Below are positions 5,885 through 13,876 of a stretch of DNA of 17,679 bases, piece after piece. The DNA comes from Verrucomicrobiales bacterium (GTDB lineage: Bacteria > Verrucomicrobiota > Verrucomicrobiia > Verrucomicrobiales > Verrucomicrobiaceae), in NCBI GenBank assembly GCA_003506995.1, contig DNXB01000057.1, positions 1-17,679 on the forward strand. Reading direction: 5' to 3'. Every line of letters begins with the position of its first letter. Position 1 is the first letter of the stretch. Both the position numbers and the translations under genes were made by a program. Below the pieces are notes generated by a model. It saw nothing but the letters and a program-made list of their open reading frames with translations. It was not told the origin of the DNA and did no database searches.

Positions 5885-6919
5885 CTACTTCAACCCCGCC
5901 GTCTTCATCGTCCTGAAAAACACCCCGGAACCGCCGGGCTGTTTTTCATCGGTGTCATAATAGATCGTGCCGAGCGTCGCGTCGTTGATCTCCACCGTGC
6001 GCGGGCAGGCACGTCCGCCGATGGGGCGGCCTGGGTTGTAAAACTCCACGGGATGCTCCAGGTCCCAGGTCTGCCCGTCATCGCGCGAGACGACGAAGTG
6101 GATCACGTCACCGCCGACACCCGAACCGATGATGTGCGAGGCGAGCAGCCAGCCGTTATTCAGGCTCATCATCTCATGCCGCCAGCCTTGCGTGGAGACA
6201 TCGGGGAAGGGCTTGATGGGCTGCCAGGTTTTGCCGCCATCGGTGGAGCGCTGCCCTTTGCCGCTGATGAGCGTCCCCGCAGGTGTGCGCACGAAGGGAA
6301 CGAGGCCGTGGCTGGTGCCGTCGCCGAAGGAGGTCTCCTTTCCGGTCTGCGGGTTGTAGAGCACCGTGCGGTCGGCCAGCGGCAACAGCCACGAGGTCGG
6401 CGACAACTCCACGATGGGATGGCGGATGACGCTGTGAATCTTCGGGTCGGCATTCTTCGCGAGATTCACCGGCGCGCTCCAGGTCAGGCCATCGTCACTG
6501 CTCAGCGAGAAGGCGACGTAACGCGACTTGACCTTCTCCTCCGGCGCAAACCACACATTCCAGCAGTGCAGCAGCCGCCCGTCTGACAATGTGGTGAGCG
6601 AACCTGGATAAACGGCCACCTTGTCCGTCGGCGGAAACTGCATCGGTGCCGACCACGTCTTGCCGCCGTCCGTCGAGCGCGTGATGAGATGCGGCATGAA
6701 TTCCTTTTTGCAGAACGTGGCAACGAGAGTGCCCTTCGTGCTGATGCACAGCGCCGGATGAATGTGCCCGCTCACGCCTGATTCGATGCGGACAGGGGCG
6801 GAAAGTCCTATTTCCTGGCCGATGACAGAGGAGCTGAAGCAGAGCAAGGCGGCGACGATCCATGCTGGATTCAATTGTCCGGGCGGGTGACTGACTGGGA
6901 GGGCTGGAGGGTAGTGCAT
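5885..6919 (-). CDS. Secreted sialidase-like (BNR/Asp-box) protein
   Basis: A 344-aa exported beta-propeller of the BNR/sialidase superfamily. I chose ATG 6919 because it places a hydrophobic signal segment (PAWIVAALLCFSSSVIGQ, about residues 18-35) near the N-terminus; the longer reading from 7030 adds an unlikely Arg-rich extension. Four Asp boxes of the form S-x-D-x-G-x-T-W occur at residues 82-89 (STDGGKTW), 140-147 (SSDDGLTW), 225-232 (STDGGKTW) and 278-285 (SRDDGQTW). True sialidases have an arginine triad and an FRIP motif; I see only VRIE near residue 43, so the activity is uncertain. Such proteins in this phylum act in the periplasm or outside on glycans. It is divergent from the DUF2200 pseudogene, with 124 nt between starts. 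Confidence 0.85.
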   Translation of the reverse strand: MHYPPALPVSHPPGQLNPAWIVAALLCFSSSVIGQEIGLSAPVRIESGVSGHIHPALCISTKGTLVATFCKKEFMPHLITRSTDGGKTWSAPMQFPPTDKVAVYPGSLTTLSDGRLLHCWNVWFAPEEKVKSRYVAFSLSSDDGLTWSAPVNLAKNADPKIHSVIRHPIVELSPTSWLLPLADRTVLYNPQTGKETSFGDGTSHGLVPFVRTPAGTLISGKGQRSTDGGKTWQPIKPFPDVSTQGWRHEMMSLNNGWLLASHIIGSGVGGDVIHFVVSRDDGQTWDLEHPVEFYNPGRPIGGRACPRTVEINDATLGTIYYDTDEKQPGGSGVFFRTMKTAGLK

Positions 6920-7043
6920 GCGAGGAACAGTTACGTCGCGAGCAAGTTTACTTGATCGAGCTGTGTGACTAAAGCGACCGAGACAGGAACGTAGGTTGCA
7001 ATGGTTGCGTCCCGTGCGCCTAGTCGGCAAGTCTTCGATTCAC

Positions 7044-7398
7044 ATGACCACCAAACATCGAATTTTCACGACGAGCTTCGCGAATGTCTATCCCTGCTAT
7101 GTCGCAAAGGCAGAAAAGAAGGGGCGTACAAAATCAGAAGTGGATGCCATCATTTGCTGGCTGACAGGCTACAATCAGAACGAGTTGGAAGGACAACTGA
7201 AAAAGCAGACGGATTTTGAAATCCTTCTTCCGGGAAGCTCCCAAGATGAATCCTTCCCGCGCTTTGATCAAAGGTGTCGTTTGCGGCGTCCGGGTGGAAG
7301 ATATTCAAGAGCCGCTGATGCGGGAAATACGTTACCTGGATAAATTGGTCGATGAATTGGCCAAGGGGAAGGCGATGGACAAGATTTTGCGGATCTAG
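7044..7398 (+). pseudogene. DUF2200 family gene, broken by a one-base insertion
   Basis: The N-terminal half (MTTKHRIFTTSFANVYPCYV, AKAEKKGRTKSEVDAIICWL, TGYNQNELEGQLKKQTDFE) is in the frame of ATG 7044. The C-terminal half (SFFREAPKMNPSRALIKG, VVCGVRVEDIQEPLMREI, RYLDKLVDELAKGKAMDKIL) is in the next frame, ending at 7398. Together they match the DUF2200 family, as I remember it, over its whole length of about 117 aa. The break is at 7219-7221, where GAAATCC has one A more than the expected GAA-TCC. In the original frame translation runs on to 7343 through unrelated sequence. Either a true pseudogene, an assembly error or, less likely, programmed +1 shifting. The function of DUF2200 is unknown. 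Confidence 0.85.
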
Positions 7399-7551
7399 TC
7401 TTGGCGCCGCAGCGAACCGCCGCCCCGCTGGCTGTTGAACCGGGAGTGACGTTCATTGCAGCGGCGGCGCTCACGAATCATGAGACCTTACTGAGGGATC
7501 TCCCGGACTGGCGGAGAGATTTACCAACACTTTTCGTTCAATTCACCTGCC

Positions 7552-10545
7552 ATGAAACAACTCCTCACACTGGCGATCGTCCTCTTCGTGGTCGCGACGG
7601 CAACCGCCGCCGACTGGCCCACGTATCGCGCCGACGCACAGCGCAGCGGCTACACCTCGGAGCAATTGCCGCGCGAGCTGTCGCCAGCCTGGAAGTACCG
7701 GCCACTGCACGGCCCCAACCCCGCGTGGCCGCGCGACGACCGCATGATGTTTGATCGCGCGTTTGATGTCACGGTCGCGGGTTCGCTGGCCTTTTTCGGC
7801 AGCTCCGAGGATGGCCGCGTGGTGGCGCTGGATACCGCCACAGGTCGCGAGCGCTGGTCGTTCTTTACCGATGGGCCGGTGCGCTTTGCGCCGACCGTTT
7901 GGAAGGACCGCGTCTTCGCCGCCAGCGACGATGGGTGTCTCTACGTGCTGTCGATGGCCGATGGGAAATTGCTCGACAGGTGGCGCTGCGGGACGACTGA
8001 GGAGATGATCCTCGGCAACGGCCGCATGGTCTCGCGCTGGCCGATGCGCGGGGCGCCGGTGGTGTACGATGACATCGTGTACTTTGCCAGCGGCGTGTGG
8101 CAGTCCGGTGGCATCTTCATTCGCGCTCACGATGCCGCCACTGGCAAAGAGGTGTGGCGCAACGACGAGGCTGGCAAGATTTACATGCCCCAACCCCACG
8201 GCAACGCCAACGCGGAGAGCGGCGTCTCGCCGCAAGGGCACTTCGTGGCCACGGCGGAGCAATTAATCGTCCCCACCGGCCGCGCCGTGCCGGCAGGTTT
8301 TTCGCGCCGCACGGGCGAGTTCAAGTATTACCACCTCCAGGCGAATGGACGCGTGGGTGGCACTCTCGCGGTAGCGATGGGTGAGAACTTCTACAACGCT
8401 GGCAACGCCTATGACGTGAAGACCGGCGACCTCCGGGCCAAGCTCGGCCCAGGCACGGTGGCCGCCATGCCCGGCGGGCTCGTGAATGGCACGGCCACCG
8501 GCGTCAAGGTCATGCGGCTCGCCGAGACGGAGGTGCCTGATCGCAAAGGCAAGATGGTCAAAAAGGTCGCTCACGAAACCGATTGGACTGCGGACAAGAT
8601 CGACGGCAGCGCGGCGGTGATCGTGGCTGGCAAAACCATTTTCGCAGGCGGTGGCACCACGGTGACCGCCATCGATACGGATTCGCGTCAAAAGATCTGG
8701 TCTGCCGAAGTCGATGGCGCTCCCCTGGGGTTGGCGGTCGCTGGCGGCCGGTTGTTCGTCAGCACGGATCGCGGGACGATCTACGCCTTTGACAGTGGAA
8801 AGCATGAATCGCCCGCAGTGATCCAGGCGACGCCGCAGGTCGCTGTGGTCGATGATTTCTTCCAAAAAGCGGCGGACGAAATCATCAAGCAGACCGGCGT
8901 CAAGGAAGGCTACTGCCTGGATTTGGATTGCGGCGACGGTAGCTTGGCGCTCGCGCTGGCCGCAAAAACGAACCTGCAAATCTATGCGATGAGCGCTTCG
9001 GCCGATGACGTCGCGAAGGTGCGCAAGCGCGTGAGCGAGGCCGGTTTGTACGGAGTCCGCATCACCGTGCATCAGGGCGACCCCAAGGCACCGCGCTACG
9101 GAAAGTATTTTGCTGACCTGGTGGTGTCGTCGCGCTCGCTGCGGGAAGGGCCGATGATCGCGACAGTCGAGAATCCGCCGGCCGTGCTTCGCCCGTACGG
9201 GGGCCAGCTTTGCTCCGGTCAACCTGGAGCCATGAAGGTCGTCACGCGCGGAGCTCTCGCCAATACCGGAAGCTGGACCCATCAATACTCGGACCTGGGC
9301 AACACGAGTTGTTCCACCGACGACGTGGTGAAAGGTCCGCTGCGCGCACTGTGGTTCCGCGATGTCGATCTCGAACTGCCGCAGCGCCACGGACGCGGAC
9401 CGGCGCCGCTGTTTTACGAAGGACGCATGTTTGCCGAAGGGCTGCACGAACTGCGCGCGGTCGATGCCTACAATGGCCGCACCCTCTGGACGTTCGCGCT
9501 GCCGGATGTGCTGACTTCCTACAATCAGGATCACCTTTCGGGCACCGCGATCACCGGGAGCAACTTCTGCGTCGCGGGAAAGCATGTGTTCGTGCATGAC
9601 AAGAAGAACTGCTACAAGCTCGACACCGCTACTGGCGAAAAAGTCGCCGTGTTCCCAGCCCCGCCTCAGGTGGATGGCACGCCCGGAATGTGGGGCTACA
9701 TTGCTTGCGATGGCGAGACGCTGTTCGGTTCACTGGCGCGGGCGGAGGTGAAAGTCCGCCACAATTGGAAGGCGGCCGATATGAACGAGCTGCTCAGCGA
9801 ATCGTCGGCCTTGTTTGCGATCGACCCGGCCAACGGCAAACTGCGGTGGCGGTATGACGCCCAGCAGTCGATCCGTCACAACGCCATCGCCATCGGCTCG
9901 GGCCGCGCCTATCTGATCGACCGTCCCCTCGCTGAAGGTGACACATGGGACCCGCGTGCCGACGCCAAGGTGAAACCACCGGTGATCAAGCAGGAGCCGG
10001 GTCGGCTGGTGGCGATCGACATCAAGACCGGCAAAACGGCGTGGACGAACGACCAGGACATCTTCGGCACACTGCTGGCCTATCAGGCCGATCAAGATTC
10101 CCTGCTCATGAGCTACCAATCCACGCGCTTCAAGCTGCCGTCGGAAGTCGGCGGCCGGATCGCGATGCATCGCGGAGCCACCGGTGAGCGAGTGTGGGCC
10201 AAGGACGCGACCTACACCACCCGTCCGCTGATCAATGGCGGCACGATCTACACCCAAGGCGGTTCGTGGGATCTGGCGACCGGCGCGGATCGGCCATTTG
10301 AGTTCAAGCGCTCGTACGGTTGCGGTCAACTCGCCGGCTCAAAGCACATGCTTCTCTATCGGTCGGCCACCTTGGGTTATCTGGACCTCACGCGCGGATA
10401 CCCTGAGGATTTCGGCGGCATCCGCCCCGGCTGCTGGATTAACGCACTGCCCGTCGGCGGGCTGGTGCTGCTGCCCGACGCCTCGGCCGGCTGCTCATGC
10501 AGCTACCAGAACCGCTCGTGGATGGCGCTCGAAGGCAATTGGTAG
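7552..10545 (+). CDS. Exported PQQ-type beta-propeller with embedded methyltransferase-like domain
   Basis: A 997-aa protein with a signal peptide (MKQLLTLAIVLFVVATATAADW). Residues about 20-430 form a PQQ-dehydrogenase-like beta-propeller, with repeats such as GRVVALDTATGRERWSF, GCLYVLSMADGKLLDRW and TTVTAIDTDSRQKIW. Residues about 435-535 resemble a class I SAM-dependent methyltransferase, with a motif-I-like LDLDCGDGS (456-464) after EIIKQTGVKEGYC. Propeller repeats then resume to the end (LRAVDAYNGRTLWTF, LFAIDPANGKLRWRY, LVAIDIKTGKTAWTN). The C-terminus is Cys-rich (GCSCSYQNRSW). Similar architectures occur in Planctomycetes and Verrucomicrobia, without known function to my knowledge. 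Dehydrogenase activity is not implied. The methyltransferase-like insert is odd in an exported protein because SAM is cytoplasmic; it may be a degenerate or structural module. No strong Shine-Dalgarno precedes the ATG. Confidence 0.88.
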   Translation: MKQLLTLAIVLFVVATATAADWPTYRADAQRSGYTSEQLPRELSPAWKYRPLHGPNPAWPRDDRMMFDRAFDVTVAGSLAFFGSSEDGRVVALDTATGRERWSFFTDGPVRFAPTVWKDRVFAASDDGCLYVLSMADGKLLDRWRCGTTEEMILGNGRMVSRWPMRGAPVVYDDIVYFASGVWQSGGIFIRAHDAATGKEVWRNDEAGKIYMPQPHGNANAESGVSPQGHFVATAEQLIVPTGRAVPAGFSRRTGEFKYYHLQANGRVGGTLAVAMGENFYNAGNAYDVKTGDLRAKLGPGTVAAMPGGLVNGTATGVKVMRLAETEVPDRKGKMVKKVAHETDWTADKIDGSAAVIVAGKTIFAGGGTTVTAIDTDSRQKIWSAEVDGAPLGLAVAGGRLFVSTDRGTIYAFDSGKHESPAVIQATPQVAVVDDFFQKAADEIIKQTGVKEGYCLDLDCGDGSLALALAAKTNLQIYAMSASADDVAKVRKRVSEAGLYGVRITVHQGDPKAPRYGKYFADLVVSSRSLREGPMIATVENPPAVLRPYGGQLCSGQPGAMKVVTRGALANTGSWTHQYSDLGNTSCSTDDVVKGPLRALWFRDVDLELPQRHGRGPAPLFYEGRMFAEGLHELRAVDAYNGRTLWTFALPDVLTSYNQDHLSGTAITGSNFCVAGKHVFVHDKKNCYKLDTATGEKVAVFPAPPQVDGTPGMWGYIACDGETLFGSLARAEVKVRHNWKAADMNELLSESSALFAIDPANGKLRWRYDAQQSIRHNAIAIGSGRAYLIDRPLAEGDTWDPRADAKVKPPVIKQEPGRLVAIDIKTGKTAWTNDQDIFGTLLAYQADQDSLLMSYQSTRFKLPSEVGGRIAMHRGATGERVWAKDATYTTRPLINGGTIYTQGGSWDLATGADRPFEFKRSYGCGQLAGSKHMLLYRSATLGYLDLTRGYPEDFGGIRPGCWINALPVGGLVLLPDASAGCSCSYQNRSWMALEGNW

Positions 10546-10603
10546 TTGGGTAGTGGTACAGTTGCTGGTGACAAGTGAACTTGAAGGCTCCATTCTGAGC
10601 GCC

Positions 10604-10840
10604 ATGTCCTTCATGTTCGAGCTTTACTACCGTCCGCCTGAAGACGAGGCGAAGGAGGCGCGAATCGTGGCAGAGGTTGCTGCCGCTGGTGGCCGATTAG
10701 ATTTCCGAGAGCCTGCGGACCCAGAGGGAGGCTCGATATGTCTTACGTTTGAGTTCGAGAGCCGGGAGAAGGCAGAATCTATGGAGGCAGTCTTGCGTGC
10801 GAGGGGCGAGCATGTCGAGGGAGTATGCGATTACGGATGA
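10604..10840 (+). CDS. Small unknown protein (78 aa)
   Basis: A 78-aa acidic protein, MSFMFELYYRPPEDEAKEAR, ending in RARGEHVEGVCDYG. I chose ATG 10604 because the upstream part of the open frame is the out-of-frame shadow of the propeller gene. The predicted fold is alternating strands and helices (FELYYRPP; ARIVAEVAAAGGRLDFRE; ICLTFEFESREKAESMEAVL), like a small ferredoxin-type alpha/beta domain. There is no signal peptide or membrane segment. It lies 58 nt after the propeller gene on the same strand, so it may be co-transcribed. Short proteins with a similar end occur in planctomycete genomes by memory only; no function is known to me. Confidence 0.7.
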   Translation: MSFMFELYYRPPEDEAKEARIVAEVAAAGGRLDFREPADPEGGSICLTFEFESREKAESMEAVLRARGEHVEGVCDYG

Positions 10841-11096
10841 GTTCAAACAGTACCGCTACTGGTAGTCGAGGGAAGGAATCAGTAACCAGTTCGGAAGGAG
10901 TGATGAGTTTCTTTCTCCGTGCGACCTTGGGAGCGCGCCGCATCACTGTTTGTTTACGGGGCTCCCGCGGCGGAGTGCCAGGACGCCGAAAATCGCTGCG
11001 AGAGTCGGGGTGGGGACATTTCGTTTTCGGGGAAGAAGCCCGGAAATCATACGGCAGCGATGGTTGAGTTCAGAGCCTTTTCTCGTTCATTGACCG

Positions 11097-12350
11097 ATGC
11101 CCTCCTCCACCCGCGTCCGCTACCGTGTTGTCGGCTTCATGCTGGCGCTCGGTGCCGTCACCTATCTCGACCGCGCGTGCATCGCCACGTTGTCGCCGGA
11201 CATCCGCCGCGATCTCGGGCTGAGCAAGGATCAGATGAGCTGGATCTACAGCGCGTTCGCCATCGCGTACGCGGCGTTTGAGATTCCGACGGCATGGTGG
11301 GCCGACCGCATGGGCACGCGCCGGGTGCTCACGCGCATTGTGGCGTGGTGGTCCGCGTTCACGATGGCCACGGCTGCGGCGTGGAGTTTCTCGTCGATGC
11401 TGGTGATCCGCTTTCTGTTTGGCACCGGTGAGGCGGGCGCGTGGCCGAACATGGCACGGACTTTCTCACGCTGGATCCCCAGATCCGAACGCGGCACGAT
11501 CCAGGGCATCTTCTTTGCCGCCGCGCATGTCACGGGAGGATTGACGCCCCTGATCGCGCTCGCCGTCGCGGGCCTGTGCGGGTGGCGCTGGACCTTTGTG
11601 ATCTTTGGTGTCCCCGGCATCGTTTGGGCCATCGCTTGGCACCGCTGGTTCCGGGATGATCCTGAGCAACATCCTGCGGTGACTCCGGCGGAACTGGCCA
11701 AGATCGTCGCGGGTCGCGATCAAAGCACCACGCTACACGAAGGCTGGGCCTATTGGCGGCAATTGCTGAGGCACCGCAACACCCTGCCCCTCTGCCTCAT
11801 GTATTTTCCCAACAGCTTCGGCTTCTACTTCTGCATCACCTGGCTGCCGGATTATCTCAGGGAGCAGCACGGCTTCGACTCGATGCGGCTGGGTTTTTTC
11901 ACCGGCCTGCCACTGCTGCTGAGCATTGTGGCGGACTTGCTCGGGGGATTGGCCACGGATGCCGCCACCCGGCGCTTTGGATTGCGTATCGGGCGTGCTG
12001 GCGTCGGCGCGGCATCCTACCTCGTCGCCGGCATCGCCATGCTTTTGGCGACGACCACCGCGCATCCAGAGCTCGCGGCGTGGTGCACCGCCACCGCAGT
12101 GGCGGCCAGCATGTTCACCCTCGGCGCCTCATGGGGGACGGTCATCGACATCGGCGGCAGTCACACAGGGGTGGTGGGCGCGGCGATGAACACGAGCGGC
12201 CAGATTGGCAGCATCGCGTGTCCGCTGATCGTGATCTGGTTGCAACAGCACTATGACTGGAATGCTCCCCTGTATCTCATTGGCGGCCTTTTCCTCCTGG
12301 GAGCCGTCGCCTGGGGCTTCATCAATCCGCACCGGAAGATCTTTGAGTAG
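11097..12350 (+). CDS. MFS transporter, anion:cation symporter type
   Basis: A 417-aa inner-membrane protein with about 12 hydrophobic segments. Its N-terminal pattern is typical of the ACS family, which includes hexuronate, glucarate and phthalate transporters: TYLDRACIATLSPDIRRDLGLS (in TM1 and the first loop), WWADRMGTRRVLT (the MFS motif A region after TM2) and GTGEAGAWPNMARTFSRWIP with SERGTIQGIFFAAAHVTGG (TM4-5). It probably imports an organic anion with protons, perhaps a sugar acid released by the nearby secreted hydrolases; the substrate cannot be read from sequence. It stands alone, 256 nt after the 78-aa gene, and no ribosome binding site is evident before ATG 11097. The region 10841-11096 upstream holds no gene I can support. 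Confidence 0.88.
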   Translation: MPSSTRVRYRVVGFMLALGAVTYLDRACIATLSPDIRRDLGLSKDQMSWIYSAFAIAYAAFEIPTAWWADRMGTRRVLTRIVAWWSAFTMATAAAWSFSSMLVIRFLFGTGEAGAWPNMARTFSRWIPRSERGTIQGIFFAAAHVTGGLTPLIALAVAGLCGWRWTFVIFGVPGIVWAIAWHRWFRDDPEQHPAVTPAELAKIVAGRDQSTTLHEGWAYWRQLLRHRNTLPLCLMYFPNSFGFYFCITWLPDYLREQHGFDSMRLGFFTGLPLLLSIVADLLGGLATDAATRRFGLRIGRAGVGAASYLVAGIAMLLATTTAHPELAAWCTATAVAASMFTLGASWGTVIDIGGSHTGVVGAAMNTSGQIGSIACPLIVIWLQQHYDWNAPLYLIGGLFLLGAVAWGFINPHRKIFE

Positions 12351-12413
12351 CAGGAACCTGTGAAGCGCGGGTAGAATCACGCTGCCAAGACCTCACGTCA
12401 CGCGTATCTTCAG

Positions 12414-12532
12414 GTGCGACATCCCTGCTGCCGCCGTGTGGATGCAGGACGGGAACCGGCCGGGTGAAAAACCCTGTCATGGGAACGTCCCAGCCACCTC
12501 ATGGCGTCCGGCGGGTGAGTTCGCACCGCCGG
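12414..12532 (+). ncRNA. Hairpin-rich segment, possible group II intron 5' remnant
   Basis: The segment begins GTGCGAC, which fits the 5' end consensus of group II introns. A series of short hairpins follows: CCTGC/GCAGG; GGGT-GAAAA-ACCC; TGGGA-ACG-TCCCA; and a strong stem CCGGCG-G-GTG / CAC-CGCCGG at 12508-12532. The order and the phrase CATGGCGTCCGG recall domain I of bacterial group II introns from memory. No reverse transcriptase, domain V or domain VI is present downstream, so if the call is right this is a truncated fragment. Alternatively it is a structured leader of the desaturase gene, whose start lies 53 nt further on. Confidence 0.4.
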
Positions 12533-12585
12533 AACCGGCACGTTGCGATTCTGCGGTCACTTCAACCTTGGTTCTCTTGGATCCG

Positions 12586-13761
12586 ATGCCTACCCTCAAC
12601 ATGACGGCCCCTTTCGGGCTCCCGCCTCTCCGACCCTGCCATCCAAGCGGGGATCCGGAGACCAAGCCCCCCTCGCGCTTTCCCACGGTGCGCGAGTGGA
12701 AGGCCATCGTGGCTGAGTACCAGCAGCCTTCCACCTGGCGTGCCATGTGGCAGTTGGTGAACACGCTGGTGCCCTATGCCGCGCTGTGGTTCCTGATGCA
12801 CCACTTCCTGAGTGTCTCGTGGTGGATCGTGGTGCCGCTGGCGATGCTGGCCGGAGCGATGCTGGCCCGCGTGTTCATCATCTTCCATGACTGCGGTCAT
12901 GGCTCGTTCTTCCGCTCCCGCCGGGCCAATGACATCACCGGCTTCATCACCGGCCTGCTGACCTTCACGCCCTACCATCACTGGCGCTGGGAGCACTCGC
13001 TGCACCATGCCACCACCGGCGACCTCGACCACCGTGGCGTGGGCGACTTGTGGACGATGACGGTGCAGGAGTATCTCGAAGCCTCGCGCTGGAAGCGCTT
13101 TGCCTACAAGCTGGCGCGCAATCCCATCGTGCTCTTCGTCATCGCGCCGTTCTACGTCTTCATCATTCATCAGCGCTTTCCCAAACGGGCCGCTGACCCG
13201 CGCGAGCGGCGTTCAGTCTGGTTCATGAACCTGGCGCTGCTGGGCATGGCGCTGCTGCTGAGCTGGTGGTTCGGGCTTGTGCCGTATCTGATCATCCAGT
13301 CCATCATCATCGGCGTGGTGGGCGCGGCGGGGCTGTGGATGTTCTATGTGCAGCATCAGTTTGAGGACGCCTACTGGGAGCATCACGAGGACTGGGACTA
13401 CACCGCCGCCGCGCTGCAAGGCTCGTCCTTTTACAAGCTGCCGCGCATCCTCCAGTGGTTCACCGGCAACATCGGCTATCACCACATCCACCACCTCAGC
13501 ACGCGCATTCCGAACTACAACCTGGAGCGCTGCCACCACTCGCACCCCGTCTTCCAGCAGGTGAAGCCCCTGACCATCCGCACCAGCCTCAAGTCACTGG
13601 CCTTCCGCCTGTGGGATGAAAAGCTGCGCAAGCTCGTGGGCTACCGCCGCATGCGCGAGGTGCGCCGCGAGCAGGCTGCGGCGAAAGCCGCGCCGGACAA
13701 GCTGGCCGTGCAGAACTTCGAAAACGAGGGCGGTTACGTCCTCCCGCCGGACGCGAAGTGA
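12586..13761 (+). CDS. Membrane fatty acid desaturase
   Basis: A 391-aa integral membrane di-iron desaturase. The three histidine boxes are visible: HDCGH at 101-105, HSLHH at 137-141 and HHIHH at 299-303. They are set among hydrophobic segments (LVNTLVPYAALWFLM, WWIVVPLAMLAGAMLA, NPIVLFVIAPFYVFII, LLGMALLLSWWFGLVPYLII). The layout matches acyl-lipid omega-6/delta-12-type desaturases (DesA-like), which insert double bonds into acyl chains of membrane lipids using O2 and ferredoxin. The basic, soluble C-terminus (KLRKLVGYRRMREVRREQAA) should face the cytoplasm. ATG 12586 was chosen; ATG 12601 (MTAPFG) is an alternative, and the open frame further upstream to 12436 runs through the hairpin region and is unlikely to be coding. 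Regiospecificity is a guess. It stands alone on the plus strand and is convergent with the esterase at 13877. Confidence 0.9.
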   Translation: MPTLNMTAPFGLPPLRPCHPSGDPETKPPSRFPTVREWKAIVAEYQQPSTWRAMWQLVNTLVPYAALWFLMHHFLSVSWWIVVPLAMLAGAMLARVFIIFHDCGHGSFFRSRRANDITGFITGLLTFTPYHHWRWEHSLHHATTGDLDHRGVGDLWTMTVQEYLEASRWKRFAYKLARNPIVLFVIAPFYVFIIHQRFPKRAADPRERRSVWFMNLALLGMALLLSWWFGLVPYLIIQSIIIGVVGAAGLWMFYVQHQFEDAYWEHHEDWDYTAAALQGSSFYKLPRILQWFTGNIGYHHIHHLSTRIPNYNLERCHHSHPVFQQVKPLTIRTSLKSLAFRLWDEKLRKLVGYRRMREVRREQAAAKAAPDKLAVQNFENEGGYVLPPDAK

Positions 13762-13814
13762 GGGAGGGCAGCAGGGTCGTGGCTGCTCCTTGGAGTTGAG
13801 CCATCTGACCGCCT

Positions 13815-13838
13815 GCTGCGAAGCTGCGAAGCCGCGAA
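13815..13838. repeat. Three tandem 8-bp units between convergent genes
   Basis: GCTGCGAA, GCTGCGAA and GCCGCGAA stand in tandem, followed by GCGAACGCGG, which can pair as CCGCG/CGCGG around AAGCGAA. This sits in the 115-nt gap between the convergent desaturase and esterase genes. It may be part of a dispersed intergenic repeat or a weak transcription barrier; there is no U-tract. Confidence 0.5.
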
Positions 13839-13876
13839 GCGAACGCGGGACTACAGAACAGCTTGAAGGCAAGAAT

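Noticed and set aside
5885..6919. Firm assignment as an exo-alpha-sialidase
   Set aside because: Asp boxes are present but the FRIP motif and arginine triad are not evident, so only sialidase-like is supported.
7401..7754. 117-codon plus-strand frame before the propeller gene
   Set aside because: It overlaps the start of the propeller gene in another frame and looks non-protein-like after 7552.
8263..9597. 444-codon open frame on the minus strand
   Set aside because: It lies antisense inside the propeller gene; composition is the typical Arg/His/Ala-rich shadow of GC-rich coding sequence.
10841..11096. Short frame at 10903-11067 after GGAAGGAG
   Set aside because: The purine run is only 2 nt from the ATG, the product is a 54-aa Arg/Gly-rich string without recognisable features; I see no gene in this 256-nt gap.
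12455..12500. Cobalamin riboswitch upstream of the desaturase
   Set aside because: GGGAACC and GGGTGAAAAACCC recall parts of that riboswitch, but the B12 box and conserved core are missing and the gene context does not fit.
13762..13876. Bidirectional intrinsic terminator between convergent genes
   Set aside because: Only short stems and no T-run on either strand; left as a repeat.
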